A stretch of DNA of 64,000 bases, taken from assembly GCF_016735615.1 (NCBI RefSeq), contig NZ_JAERSF010000006.1, positions 170,345 through 234,344 of the forward strand. The letters are read 5' to 3'. The position numbers and the translations under genes are program-made. Of the stretch, positions 33,694 to 42,132 are shown piece after piece. This stretch comes from Flavobacterium tagetis (lineage in GTDB: Bacteria; Bacteroidota; Bacteroidia; Flavobacteriales; Flavobacteriaceae). A model generated the notes under the pieces. The model saw only the letters and a program-made list of their open reading frames with translations, was not told the origin of the DNA and made no database searches. Each line of letters opens with the position of its first letter. Position 1 is the first letter of the stretch.

Positions 33694-35658
33694 TTAATAC
33701 CCCGGATTCTGATAGGCTGCTTTTTCTTCTGCCGTCATTTGCATACCATCAAGCTGACTTGTTGGTATAGGACGTAGATAATTCTCAGGCGTAATTGTTC
33801 TTGTAAAGACTTTAACACTGTGGTCTTTCCAATCATTTGGATTAGTGGCTCCTGCAATTGAAAACGAATTTCCATACTCAGTCCATTTTTGCGTTCGCAC
33901 TAGATCATACCATCTGTAACCTTCTCCAAAATATTCTCTGGAACGTTCAGCCAAAATATAATCAATATCTATAACTAAAGGAGTAGCTGCCGTCATTGCT
34001 GCACTGTTGTCCTGTGTTTTTACTTTGTTTCCATTATTATCAAAAGTCCATTTTCCAGCACGAGCACGAATCACATTAATTAAATCTCGCGCTGTTTTTC
34101 CTCCTTGCACAGATGCTCCTTTAACAGCAGCTTCAGCAGCAACAAAATATAGTTCTGAAAATTTTGCTATTGGAAAAGGACGCGTACTACTTCCGTTAGG
34201 AGATCCTAAACCTGTTCCGTTATCTGTACGGTAAGGGCCTAATTTCCAGTTCCCAGGATAACATATTCTTGAAATTACCCTTGGCTCAATTACAAAATCT
34301 GCTCTTCCTGGTAAAACTCCTGCACCAATTGAACTGTTAAACACCGAGTTAGAATAATCAATTCCTGGAGTATCATCATTTAAAAACGTTAGAACTGCGT
34401 CTCCGTTTGCTATTGGAAGATAATTAGCATTATATAATACTGGAGAGCTAATTCCTGCTTTTGCCCAGTTTCCGCGATAAACTGTGGTAAAGGTACCATC
34501 ATAACGCGAATCATTTGTTTTATCGGCAAATGTCTTTTTAAATACTTCTATAGGTGGTGCTAACATAGTCCAAGGTCTTCCCAAATGCTGTTCTGCCTCA
34601 CGTTGCACAGAACTTACAGATGCCCAGTTGCTGCTGCTTGAAGAGCTTCTTACCCCTGTATAGTTAAACTGACCAAACCATCCGGCAAAATAATCGGTGC
34701 TAAAGCCTCCACCGCTATAGCTAAGATCACCACCGTTGTAAAGAGAACTTGTCTCTGTGTGATCAGCATATAAGAGCATTTCTTTATTACGGTCATTTTT
34801 ACCTACGCTTACTTCATAAAAAGAAGGAAGCAATCCAAAAGGACCTGGATTATTAATTGCTTCTACGGCAACATCATAAGCTTGCTGATAATACCAAGCC
34901 GCGTCATGTCCGTCTAAATCTTTACGGTCGCTTAACGGGTAAGTTGGTATATTATTTGGGTTTTCAAGCCACCATGCAAATGTCAGGTAGGCTTTTGCAA
35001 GGTAAAAACGTGCTGCCGTTTTAGTAAGACCTCCTGTTACACGACCCGAAACAGGTAAATCCTCAACTGCCTTTTTTAAATCTGGAAATATCGCTTTACT
35101 GTAGACTTCTGGAACTGTGTTACGTACAGAAGTTCTTACTGTAGAAGAATTAAATCTCAATTCTCCTGCCCCTAAGTCCAAAGGCACACCACCAAAAGTC
35201 TGTACTAATAAAAAATAATCAAAAGCTCTAAAAAATCTTGCTTCGGCAATAAGTGCTGGAGAGATAGTTCCTATTTTGGAAGCATTCTCAATTACTCCGC
35301 TTGCTGTATTGATATTTGGAAAAGTATTTCCCCAAACAATACCTGTATTACTGGTTTGAGCATTAATAACACCAACTCCAGAAAAATCAAGATTTTTAAC
35401 ATTTCCATCTGAATTCTGCCCCCAAGTTGACTCATCAGTTGCAATCTGTCCAGTATTTAAAAAATAACCACTTCCGTACATGTATCTTAAATGTCCATAC
35501 ATAGAAGTTATTCCTCCCATTACACCTTCCTGAGTAGAAAAATAGTCTGGCGTAAAAATAGCCCTCGGGTTCTCTTCTAAAATATTATCGGAACATCCTG
35601 CCAGAAAAATTGAAGCAAGTGCCGTTATAATGCTTTTTTTTACTTTAATATGTTTCAT
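33694..35658 (-). CDS. SusD/RagB-family lipoprotein (pair 2)
   Basis: A 654-residue SusD-like surface lipoprotein. The signal peptide ends in a clear lipobox, SIFLAGCSDN, with C22. The N-terminal domain has YFSTQEGVMGGITSMYGHLR and EARFFRAFDYFLLVQTFGGV. The C-terminal part has FSELYFVAAEAAVKGASVQ, LINVIRARAGKW and the typical ILAERSREYFGEGYRWYDLV, then NYLRPIPTSQLDG near the end. It follows its SusC partner by 11 bases on the minus strand. Most SusD homologues of this subtype end in a NPGY motif, as here. The glycan is not predictable from the sequence alone. Confidence 0.93.
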   Translation of the reverse strand: MKHIKVKKSIITALASIFLAGCSDNILEENPRAIFTPDYFSTQEGVMGGITSMYGHLRYMYGSGYFLNTGQIATDESTWGQNSDGNVKNLDFSGVGVINAQTSNTGIVWGNTFPNINTASGVIENASKIGTISPALIAEARFFRAFDYFLLVQTFGGVPLDLGAGELRFNSSTVRTSVRNTVPEVYSKAIFPDLKKAVEDLPVSGRVTGGLTKTAARFYLAKAYLTFAWWLENPNNIPTYPLSDRKDLDGHDAAWYYQQAYDVAVEAINNPGPFGLLPSFYEVSVGKNDRNKEMLLYADHTETSSLYNGGDLSYSGGGFSTDYFAGWFGQFNYTGVRSSSSSSNWASVSSVQREAEQHLGRPWTMLAPPIEVFKKTFADKTNDSRYDGTFTTVYRGNWAKAGISSPVLYNANYLPIANGDAVLTFLNDDTPGIDYSNSVFNSSIGAGVLPGRADFVIEPRVISRICYPGNWKLGPYRTDNGTGLGSPNGSSTRPFPIAKFSELYFVAAEAAVKGASVQGGKTARDLINVIRARAGKWTFDNNGNKVKTQDNSAAMTAATPLVIDIDYILAERSREYFGEGYRWYDLVRTQKWTEYGNSFSIAGATNPNDWKDHSVKVFTRTITPENYLRPIPTSQLDGMQMTAEEKAAYQNPGY

Positions 35659-35669
35659 TTTCTGTCTGT

Positions 35670-38600
35670 TTAAAAAATTATATTAAGTCCCAAAATCAGG
35701 TTGCGCGACTGAGGCGTATTGTACCCCACAGTTAATAGACGGCTTAAATTTCCTGAATAGGCAACAGCCATATTTGATGCGTCATTTGCATAAGAGTTTG
35801 TCTCAGGATCCAGTCCGGATACTTTGTGATATGGAGAATAAATTACCCATGGATTCTGAATTGTGCAGTAAAGTTTTAGTTTTTCCATACCTGCGCTTTT
35901 AATCCATTGTTTATTCAAACTGTATCCAAGAGTAATAGTTTTTAACTTCACAAATGAACCATCAAAATAGCCAGAAGTCGAGCCATACTTAGGATTATTA
36001 CTTTCTGTGGGACCTCCTGGTTTCGGAAATTGAGCATCTGTATTCTCTGGCGTCCAGTAATCCACATCAATTTGTCCACGTCGACCATCATTAATATTTA
36101 AATATCCATTAGAACCATAAAGTATACTATTTAAAATACCTCCACTTTGAAAAAGACCAACAACGCTTATATCAAAATTTTTATAGGCTACTCTAGTGTT
36201 AAAACCACCTTGAAAATCAGGATCAGCATTTAAAACCTGTCTGTCTTCTGCCCCAATCAATCTTGTTGGAGTTCCATCAGCATTATAATCTCCAGTATAA
36301 GCAACTCTTATCATACCAGCTTGGCCCGCAGGACCTTCATATTGTTTTGCTTCAGCATCAGTTTGCCATATTCCTACTTTTTTGTAATCATATATAACAT
36401 TAAGAGGCTTTCCAACAAACCACCAGTTATTCTGATCTTCTGTCATGCCTGAAGCAAGAGATACTAATTTGTTTTTGTTACTGTAAATGTTAACGCCTGC
36501 ATCCCAAGTCCATCCATTATAATTATCCAGAATTACACCATTAAGGCTAAGTTCCCAACCTTTGTTCTGGGTTGATCCCACGTTTCCAACATATGAACTA
36601 ACTCCTGAAGTTACAGGAAGATTAACACTCAATAGAAGATCTTTTGTATCTGTAGTGTAATATTCAGCTGTTCCTGATAATCTGTTATTAAAAAGCGAAA
36701 AATCCAATCCGACATTAGTCGTTATAGAATACTCCCATCCTAAATTAGGATTTGGAAGAGTTGAAACGTAATATCCTGTTGCATTGTTTGCTCCAAAATT
36801 ATAAGGTCTTGTACTTAAATATCCTAACGTTGCATAAGGAGCAACTGACTGATTAGAGGTCTGTCCATATCCTCCTCTAAGTTTTAATGAATTTACCCAC
36901 TTCACATTTTTCATGAAAGACTCTTTACTAATATTCCATCCTGCTGAAAATGCTGGATAAGTATGCCACTGATTAGAAGGTGCAAGACGAGATGATGCAT
37001 CCGAACGTACTGTCGCGCTTATCATGTAACGATCAGCATAAGAATACATTACACGCCCCATATAAGAAATTAAACCGCTTTGAGTATAAGTTTGATTTCC
37101 GTTATTTATTGTAATATCATCATTATCACCTGTAGAAGTTTGTCCTAAATTAAAATACTGGAAACTATCTCCCGCGATATTTCTTCTTGAAATTAACGAA
37201 CTATTATAGGTATCCTGTGCTGATGAATACATAGCTAAAGCATTAATTTTATGCTTCTCAGCAAATGTTCGATCGTATGTAAGCAATGATTCGACGGTCC
37301 AGCTTGTAGATTGCGAATTTCCAATTGAAGCCACATTTGGGTTATCTGGATTTGCATTAAAAACTCCAATACCAGTATAAGTGCCTGAATTACTTGTTCT
37401 ATAGTTGCCTCCTAAATTCACACGAGCTTTTAATCCCTCAACTGCAGGTATCTTAAGTTCGCCATAGATCGAATTATAAGAACCAAAAGCCTTATTTGTA
37501 TCTGCCCATTTATCGCCAAGATTTCTCATGCTTTCTCTTGTATACACCCAGTTTTCGTCCTGAGGCATTTTTACTGTTCTTTTTAGCGATCCGTCTTCAT
37601 TATAAGGATTTGCAATAGGAGACATACTTAAAACCCCATACATTCCCAAACTAGCACCATCAGTTATGCTGTAATTATTATTCGAAGAAAATCCTATTTT
37701 AAAAATGCCAATTTCTTGATCTAAAGCTGCACGAATAGAATATCTATTATACTCAGATCCTGGAATGACCGCTTGATCTTTATAATAATTAACTCCGACA
37801 TTATAATTTCCATTTTCTGTTCCTCCAGTAACTGCGATATCGTGATTGGTCACGATTCCTGTTCTATAAAACAGATCTTGCCAGTCGGTATTTACATCAT
37901 CAGCTTCATCAATTCCGTTTACAAGATTCTTTCCTGCCAGTTTACGAAATTCAACATATTTTGGCCCCTCCATCATTGGATACTTTACAGCAGTCTTATA
38001 TCCAGTGTAAGTATTATAAGCAATTGACGTTCGCTGTCCTTTACTTCCTCTGTTACTCGTTACCAAAATAACTCCATTTGCACCTCGAGACCCATAAATT
38101 GCTGTCGCTGATGCATCTTTTAAAATATCTACACTTTTGATATCTTCTGGACTGATATCTGCTAACGTACCTGAAAACGGAATACCGTCAAGCACTACCA
38201 AAGGATCATTACCCGCAGTTAATGAGCGAGTTCCACGAATACGAATTTGCATAGCAGCACCTGGTTTAGTAGAAGTCTGTGTAATCTGTACACCTGGAAG
38301 ACGCCCCTGCATAGACTGAGTAATATTAGCAGAAGGAACCTCTCTTATTTCGCTTCCCTTAATTGAAGCAACAGATCCTGTCACAGCCTCTTTACGCTGG
38401 GCTCCATAGCCAATCACTACTACTTCTTTTAAATTATTAGAATCTTCCTCTAGCTTTACATTAATCTTTTTCTGTCCGTTTACCCCTATTTCACGGCTTG
38501 TAAAACCTAAAAAACTGAAAACAAGTACTCCATTAGAAGGCACGTCAATAGAATAAGTACCGTCGAAACCGGTACTAACACCAGTCTTTGTCCCTTTTAC

Positions 38601-38756
38601 ATTTACATTAGCTCCAGGTATTGGTCCCTTATCATCTGAGACTGTCCCGGTGACTATTGTTTGTGCATTCGACTGAATCGAAAAGACAAACATTATGATC
38701 AAAAAACCAAAGCAATTGAGAAGCTTTGATTGACTTGTAACAAAAAAGTTAGTCAT
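35670..38756 (-). CDS. SusC/RagA-type TonB-dependent transporter (pair 2)
   Basis: A 1028-residue SusC-like transporter. It has a signal peptide (FGFLIIMFVFSIQSNAQ), a carboxypeptidase-regulatory-like domain (VTGTVSDDKGPIPGANVNV ... GFDGTYSIDV), and the LKEVVVIGYGAQRKEAVTGS signature. The plug follows, with QSMQGRLPGVQI and ISPEDIKSVDILKDASATAI. The C-terminal barrel ends SRNLILGLNIIF. It lies upstream of its SusD partner on the minus strand and is driven by a promoter at 38844-38872 that overlaps a palindromic operator. It faces the pair 1 genes convergently. It belongs to the shorter SusC length class, with no N-terminal FecR-binding extension. Confidence 0.93.
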   Translation of the reverse strand: MTNFFVTSQSKLLNCFGFLIIMFVFSIQSNAQTIVTGTVSDDKGPIPGANVNVKGTKTGVSTGFDGTYSIDVPSNGVLVFSFLGFTSREIGVNGQKKINVKLEEDSNNLKEVVVIGYGAQRKEAVTGSVASIKGSEIREVPSANITQSMQGRLPGVQITQTSTKPGAAMQIRIRGTRSLTAGNDPLVVLDGIPFSGTLADISPEDIKSVDILKDASATAIYGSRGANGVILVTSNRGSKGQRTSIAYNTYTGYKTAVKYPMMEGPKYVEFRKLAGKNLVNGIDEADDVNTDWQDLFYRTGIVTNHDIAVTGGTENGNYNVGVNYYKDQAVIPGSEYNRYSIRAALDQEIGIFKIGFSSNNNYSITDGASLGMYGVLSMSPIANPYNEDGSLKRTVKMPQDENWVYTRESMRNLGDKWADTNKAFGSYNSIYGELKIPAVEGLKARVNLGGNYRTSNSGTYTGIGVFNANPDNPNVASIGNSQSTSWTVESLLTYDRTFAEKHKINALAMYSSAQDTYNSSLISRRNIAGDSFQYFNLGQTSTGDNDDITINNGNQTYTQSGLISYMGRVMYSYADRYMISATVRSDASSRLAPSNQWHTYPAFSAGWNISKESFMKNVKWVNSLKLRGGYGQTSNQSVAPYATLGYLSTRPYNFGANNATGYYVSTLPNPNLGWEYSITTNVGLDFSLFNNRLSGTAEYYTTDTKDLLLSVNLPVTSGVSSYVGNVGSTQNKGWELSLNGVILDNYNGWTWDAGVNIYSNKNKLVSLASGMTEDQNNWWFVGKPLNVIYDYKKVGIWQTDAEAKQYEGPAGQAGMIRVAYTGDYNADGTPTRLIGAEDRQVLNADPDFQGGFNTRVAYKNFDISVVGLFQSGGILNSILYGSNGYLNINDGRRGQIDVDYWTPENTDAQFPKPGGPTESNNPKYGSTSGYFDGSFVKLKTITLGYSLNKQWIKSAGMEKLKLYCTIQNPWVIYSPYHKVSGLDPETNSYANDASNMAVAYSGNLSRLLTVGYNTPQSRNLILGLNIIF

Positions 38757-38843
38757 AAAAATTGATTTAAAATTAAAATATGGTTTATGGTTTAGTTAGC
38801 GTATTAAAAACTATACTACCAACAGGGTAAATAGTTTTTGAAA

Positions 38844-38872
38844 CAAATATATATCTTTTTTACAAAAAACAA
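38844..38872 (-). promoter_or_regulatory. Promoter of SusC/SusD pair 2
   Basis: Read on the minus strand, TATATTTG (38851-38844) is a perfect TAnnTTTG -7 box. It lies 18 bases after a TTG (38872-38870). That -33 TTG is part of the palindromic operator at 38870-38879, so binding there should directly affect RNA polymerase. The 5' untranslated leader would be about 80 bases. Confidence 0.7.
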
Positions 38873-38879
38873 TCGGTTG
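38870..38879. promoter_or_regulatory. LacI-type palindromic operator, proximal copy
   Basis: CAATCGGTTG is a near-perfect palindrome (four of five arm positions pair) centred on CpG, the form typical of LacI/GalR-family operators. It overlaps the -33 element of the minus-strand SusC promoter. The surrounding TACAAAAA(A) flank is also conserved with the distal copy. Confidence 0.6.
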
Positions 38880-39168
38880 TGTAATTATTTTTTTAATTAT
38901 TACTCAAAAAAATACAATAAAAAAACATTATACATATTTTTAGTTTGAATTATTTAGAAATAAATCAATATACAGCTGCATAATCTTTTATAAAACGAAT
39001 AAATATTATCTTAGAATTAAAGAAAAAATAAAAAGCATAAATTAAAGAAGAAGATATAAAGCCAATATTTAAAGAAAAAAACTGAAAAAGCTATATATAA
39101 ACTACAATAACCTTAATTTTATTTAAAAAATTTTAAAAAACAGAACTTCACTGGCAATTACAAAAACA

Positions 39169-39178
39169 ATCGGTTGCC
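39169..39178. promoter_or_regulatory. LacI-type palindromic operator, distal copy
   Basis: A second CAATCGGTTG, with the same upstream TACAAAAA flank as the proximal copy, lies about 300 bases further from the SusC gene. Two spaced operators would suit looping by a tetrameric or bridged repressor, or it could serve the divergent beta-helix gene. No LacI-family gene is in the window. Confidence 0.55.
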
Positions 39179-39652
39179 TTTTATAAACATTTTAGAATAT
39201 TTCTATATTATCAAGATTTAGAACTTATCAGGAAATCGAAATTTGAATAAAACAAAGCAACATTTTTAAATCATAAATATCCATGAAAACAGGTATTGCA
39301 TCTGGTGTGTTACAATTGTAAATTTGTTTTATAATCTAAAGACTTACTAATGATAGCAAGACATTCAGTTCACATATAAAACAGAATTATTGTTTAAAGC
39401 ACACAAGTGCAAGTAAAAAGAAGAAAGAAAAATGCCTACTATGTTAAACTTCGCTTCAACAAATGTTAAATATTAAGTAAACTCCCGTAAACTCTAATCA
39501 TTTTGCTTATTTTTGTAATAGGTGTTTCAGGAAACGGACTTTAAAATTTCTTATAGTTGCTGATAATTTTTTTTTCAGATGCTATTAAAAAACTCTAAAT
39601 TTCTTTTCCAAAACCTACAAGAAAATATGTAATACCAAATAGCCCCAAGACT

Positions 39653-40939
39653 ATGAAAAAAATTACTCTAATGATCTGTCTGCTGTTTGCCGCAAGCGTA
39701 AACGCACAACAAGAAAAAGGAATTATCGGATATGCAAACTGGCTAGACAACTGGACAGAATTCAAACCGCAAAAATCTGATTCTAAAGAAGCAAACCAAA
39801 TACTTGCCGGAAATATTACCGAGAACACTAAACTGATGAAAAAGAATGTATACATCCTACAAGGAAATGTATATGTTACTAATAATGCTGTTCTTACGAT
39901 TGATCCAGGTACGGTAATCATTGGAGATGCTGCAAGCAAAGGAACTCTTATTATTTCTAAAGGATCCAAAATTATGGCTGAAGGTCAAGAAACCGATCCT
40001 ATTATATTTACTTCAAATGCTAGCATGAAAAAAGCTGGTGACTGGGGAGGTTTAGTAATTCTTGGCGATGCACCTATCAACAAATTTGGTGGTGCAGGCT
40101 CATACAATATGGATCTTGATCCTAGTCTTACTGTATACGGAGGAAACAATGTTGCAAGTAGTTCGGGAGTTTTAAAATTTGTGAGAATTGAATTTGCAGG
40201 TCGAAAAGTAAAAGGAGCAGATAGTTTTAACGGACTTACTGTTGCAGGAGCTGGAAACAAAACCGTGTTAGAAAATATTATGGTGAGCTACTCTGGTGGC
40301 GACTCTTTCGCCTTTTATGGTGGAGATGTTAATGCTTCTCAATTGGTTTCGTATAAATCAATTAACGACGATTTTAAAATCACTCAAGGAGCACAATGCC
40401 GTTTATTCAATTCATTAGCAGTGAGATCTTCATACTTATCAAGTAACAAAGATGGTTCAAGATGCCTTGAAGTAAAAGCTTATGAAAAGAAAAGTGAAAC
40501 AGACTTTACTAGAAAATCTACTTTTGTTTCAGCTTCTAATCTTACCATGCTAAATGATAGCGAAAATATTAAAGCCGATATACAATCAGGTTTAGTAAAA
40601 GAAGCAATTTATGTGGCTGATAATGCCTCTTTAGAACTAAAAAGAAGTGTTGTTTCAGGCTTTAACCCAGCGGTTTTATTAGATAGCCAGACTGCAATAA
40701 ATGCTGACAACTTAAAGAAAATCAAATTTGAAGAAATGTTTTTTAACCAATGCAGTGGAAACATTTTTACAGAAAACAACAAAGATAATTCTGATTTAGA
40801 AAACTGGTACGGTAACAGCATTTTCTCGAATGTATATTCACAAACCGACAATAAAGAAACTTTTGTGGATATCTACAATGCAAGAAGACCTGACTACAGA
40901 TTACAGCTAGGAAAAATTACAGCATCTAGCGGAAAGTAA
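39653..40939 (+). CDS. Secreted right-handed beta-helix protein, unknown
   Basis: A 428-residue exported protein with a clear signal peptide (MKKITLMICLLFAASVNAQ). The body resembles a parallel beta-helix of the kind seen in pectate lyase-like and surface proteins. Repeated short strands include NVYILQGNVYVTNNAVLTID, GTLIISKGSKIMAEGQ, DWGGLVILGDAPIN and GVLKFVRIEFAGRKV. No lipobox and no C-terminal type IX sorting domain are evident. Similar Bacteroidota proteins are common but uncharacterised. It may bind or cleave polysaccharide; no catalytic residues can be assigned. It lies alone between a divergent SusC/SusD unit and a strong terminator. Confidence 0.8.
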   Translation: MKKITLMICLLFAASVNAQQEKGIIGYANWLDNWTEFKPQKSDSKEANQILAGNITENTKLMKKNVYILQGNVYVTNNAVLTIDPGTVIIGDAASKGTLIISKGSKIMAEGQETDPIIFTSNASMKKAGDWGGLVILGDAPINKFGGAGSYNMDLDPSLTVYGGNNVASSSGVLKFVRIEFAGRKVKGADSFNGLTVAGAGNKTVLENIMVSYSGGDSFAFYGGDVNASQLVSYKSINDDFKITQGAQCRLFNSLAVRSSYLSSNKDGSRCLEVKAYEKKSETDFTRKSTFVSASNLTMLNDSENIKADIQSGLVKEAIYVADNASLELKRSVVSGFNPAVLLDSQTAINADNLKKIKFEEMFFNQCSGNIFTENNKDNSDLENWYGNSIFSNVYSQTDNKETFVDIYNARRPDYRLQLGKITASSGK

Positions 40940-40961
40940 TTTTCTAAAAAATATCATAAAC

Positions 40962-40999
40962 AAAAAAGGAAACATCTCAAAAGACTGTTTCCTTTTTTT
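40962..40999 (+). terminator. Rho-independent terminator after the beta-helix gene
   Basis: AAAAAAGGAAACA (40962-40974 region) pairs with TGTTTCCTTTTTTT (40986-40999) across a short loop, giving a stem followed by a T-run. Confidence 0.85.
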
Positions 41000-41030
41000 G
41001 TCCCTTTTTATTCCTAAGAGCAATACATTA

Positions 41031-41061
41031 CTTAAAAAAAACCTGAGAAATATCTCTCAGG
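41031..41061 (-). terminator. Terminator of the minus-strand outer-membrane protein gene
   Basis: On the minus strand CCTGAGA (41061-41055) pairs with TCTCAGG (41048-41042), followed by a run of seven or more T residues (41040-41034). Confidence 0.85.
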
Positions 41062-41089
41062 CCTTTTTAAACTATTTACGTCACAATTA

Positions 41090-41746
41090 CTATTTGCTGA
41101 AATCGTAACTAAGCGAAGCTCCGAGGCCAAATTGAAATGTTGATGCATAATCAGTAACTGCCACTGGTCCCCAATAGTAATCCCAATAATAATCATATCC
41201 AACAGCTGCTGACATAGACTGAAGATAAGCATGAAGATTAATTGACAAAGGCGAATTGGTCTTTACTTTTACACCGCCTTTAATTTCCCATGCAAAATAA
41301 GTTCCGCTGCCACTTTTTGGCGTTTCAAGAATAGCAACTCCTAAACCAGCACCAAGAAACGGAAGCGCCTTTTGAGAGCTTGATCCGAAATAATACGTAT
41401 AATCTGCTAATATGTAATTAATAGCACCTTTATCGTCTCCAGCATTAACTTGAGTTCCAGGAGGAATAGGATTGCCATTATTAGGTATGGTACCCTTTGT
41501 ATATAACGGCATACTTGTGTCTAGTCTATTGTATTTTAATTCTACAGAAGCATTATCCATTATAAAATATTCCAAACCAAGACCGTACTCAAAACCATCT
41601 TCTACTTTTCCGTAAGAAGAATCAAAATCTACCCTATCAGAAAAGGTATACCCTCCGTACAAATTAAGCAAAAATGATTGAGCACTTTGTGCCGACATCG
41701 CCAGCGAAAAGAAAAAAACAGCAACTAATAAATGATACTTTTTCAT
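41090..41746 (-). CDS. Outer-membrane beta-barrel protein
   Basis: A 218-residue exported protein from the ATG at 41746; a longer frame to 41788 would put 14 residues before the signal peptide and is unlikely. The signal peptide is MKKYHLLVAVFFFSLAMSAQ. The mature part reads as an eight-stranded OmpA/OmpW-like barrel: LNLYGGYTFSDRVDF, FEYGLGLEYFIMDNASVELK, GAINYILADYTYYFG, ALPFLGAGLGVAIL and the terminal TFQFGLGASLSYDF with aromatic end. It is a single-gene unit with its own promoter and terminator. Its role is unknown; structural or adhesion functions are common for such proteins. Confidence 0.85.
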   Translation of the reverse strand: MKKYHLLVAVFFFSLAMSAQSAQSFLLNLYGGYTFSDRVDFDSSYGKVEDGFEYGLGLEYFIMDNASVELKYNRLDTSMPLYTKGTIPNNGNPIPPGTQVNAGDDKGAINYILADYTYYFGSSSQKALPFLGAGLGVAILETPKSGSGTYFAWEIKGGVKVKTNSPLSINLHAYLQSMSAAVGYDYYWDYYWGPVAVTDYASTFQFGLGASLSYDFSK

Positions 41747-41853
41747 AATTTCTAATTTTAATTTACAATAAATGATTTTGTTTTGCATGGTGGCTACAGT
41801 TGGGTATTTTTTTAATGTAGCGCTTGTTAGGTTTATGATCAGTTTAATTGTAT

Positions 41854-41885
41854 CAAAGTTATCTCACAAAAACATTTTATAACAA
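41854..41885 (-). promoter_or_regulatory. Promoter of the outer-membrane barrel gene
   Basis: On the minus strand TAACTTTG (41861-41854) matches TAnnTTTG. A TTG lies 21 bases upstream (41885-41883). The leader would be about 100 bases. Confidence 0.6.
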
Positions 41886-42015
41886 AAAAAAAAGATCAAT
41901 GATGTTGCAAATTATAAAATGAAACCATTTTTTTAACAGTCCATTTAGATTAATCTTGAATGCTCTTTAGGAACGTCTTATAACTATATCACGAGATTCA
42001 GCGCTTATAATAACA

Positions 42016-42035
42016 CATTTAGACAAATTCAAAAC
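42016..42035 (+). promoter_or_regulatory. PUL element, copy 1 (upstream of GH88)
   Basis: CATTTAGACAAATTCAAAAC shares the right arm (ATTCAAAAC) and the general layout of two better palindromic copies upstream of SusC pair 3 and the sulfatase. It lies about 97 bases before the GH88 start codon. A TTTTCG at 42061-42066 may mark the -7 region, as in copy 3. Confidence 0.5.
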
Positions 42036-42132
42036 ATTTATAGTAAAAACTGAAACAGGGTTTTCGTAGCCCATTTTAATTTCGCTTTAAAGATATTCAG
42101 CCAAATCCGAATATTGATAAACCGATTAAACT

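Larger units (their letters stand above)
38757..39652. other. AT-rich divergent intergenic region
   Basis: These 896 bases separate the minus-strand SusC from the plus-strand beta-helix gene. They contain no credible ORF. They do hold the pair 2 promoter, two copies of the CAATCGGTTG element and a possible plus-strand -7 box, TATTTTTG at 39508-39515, about 140 bases before the beta-helix gene. The stretch between the two operator copies is extremely AT-rich. Confidence 0.6.
41789..42132. other. Divergent intergenic region between barrel gene and PUL
   Basis: No gene is visible in about 345 bases. It holds the probable minus-strand promoter of the barrel gene (41854-41885) and, near 42016, the PUL-associated element upstream of the GH88 gene. 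Confidence 0.6.

Noticed and set aside
39282..39320. Tiny ORF in the divergent AT-rich intergenic region
   Set aside because: Only about a dozen codons and no supporting context; likely chance.
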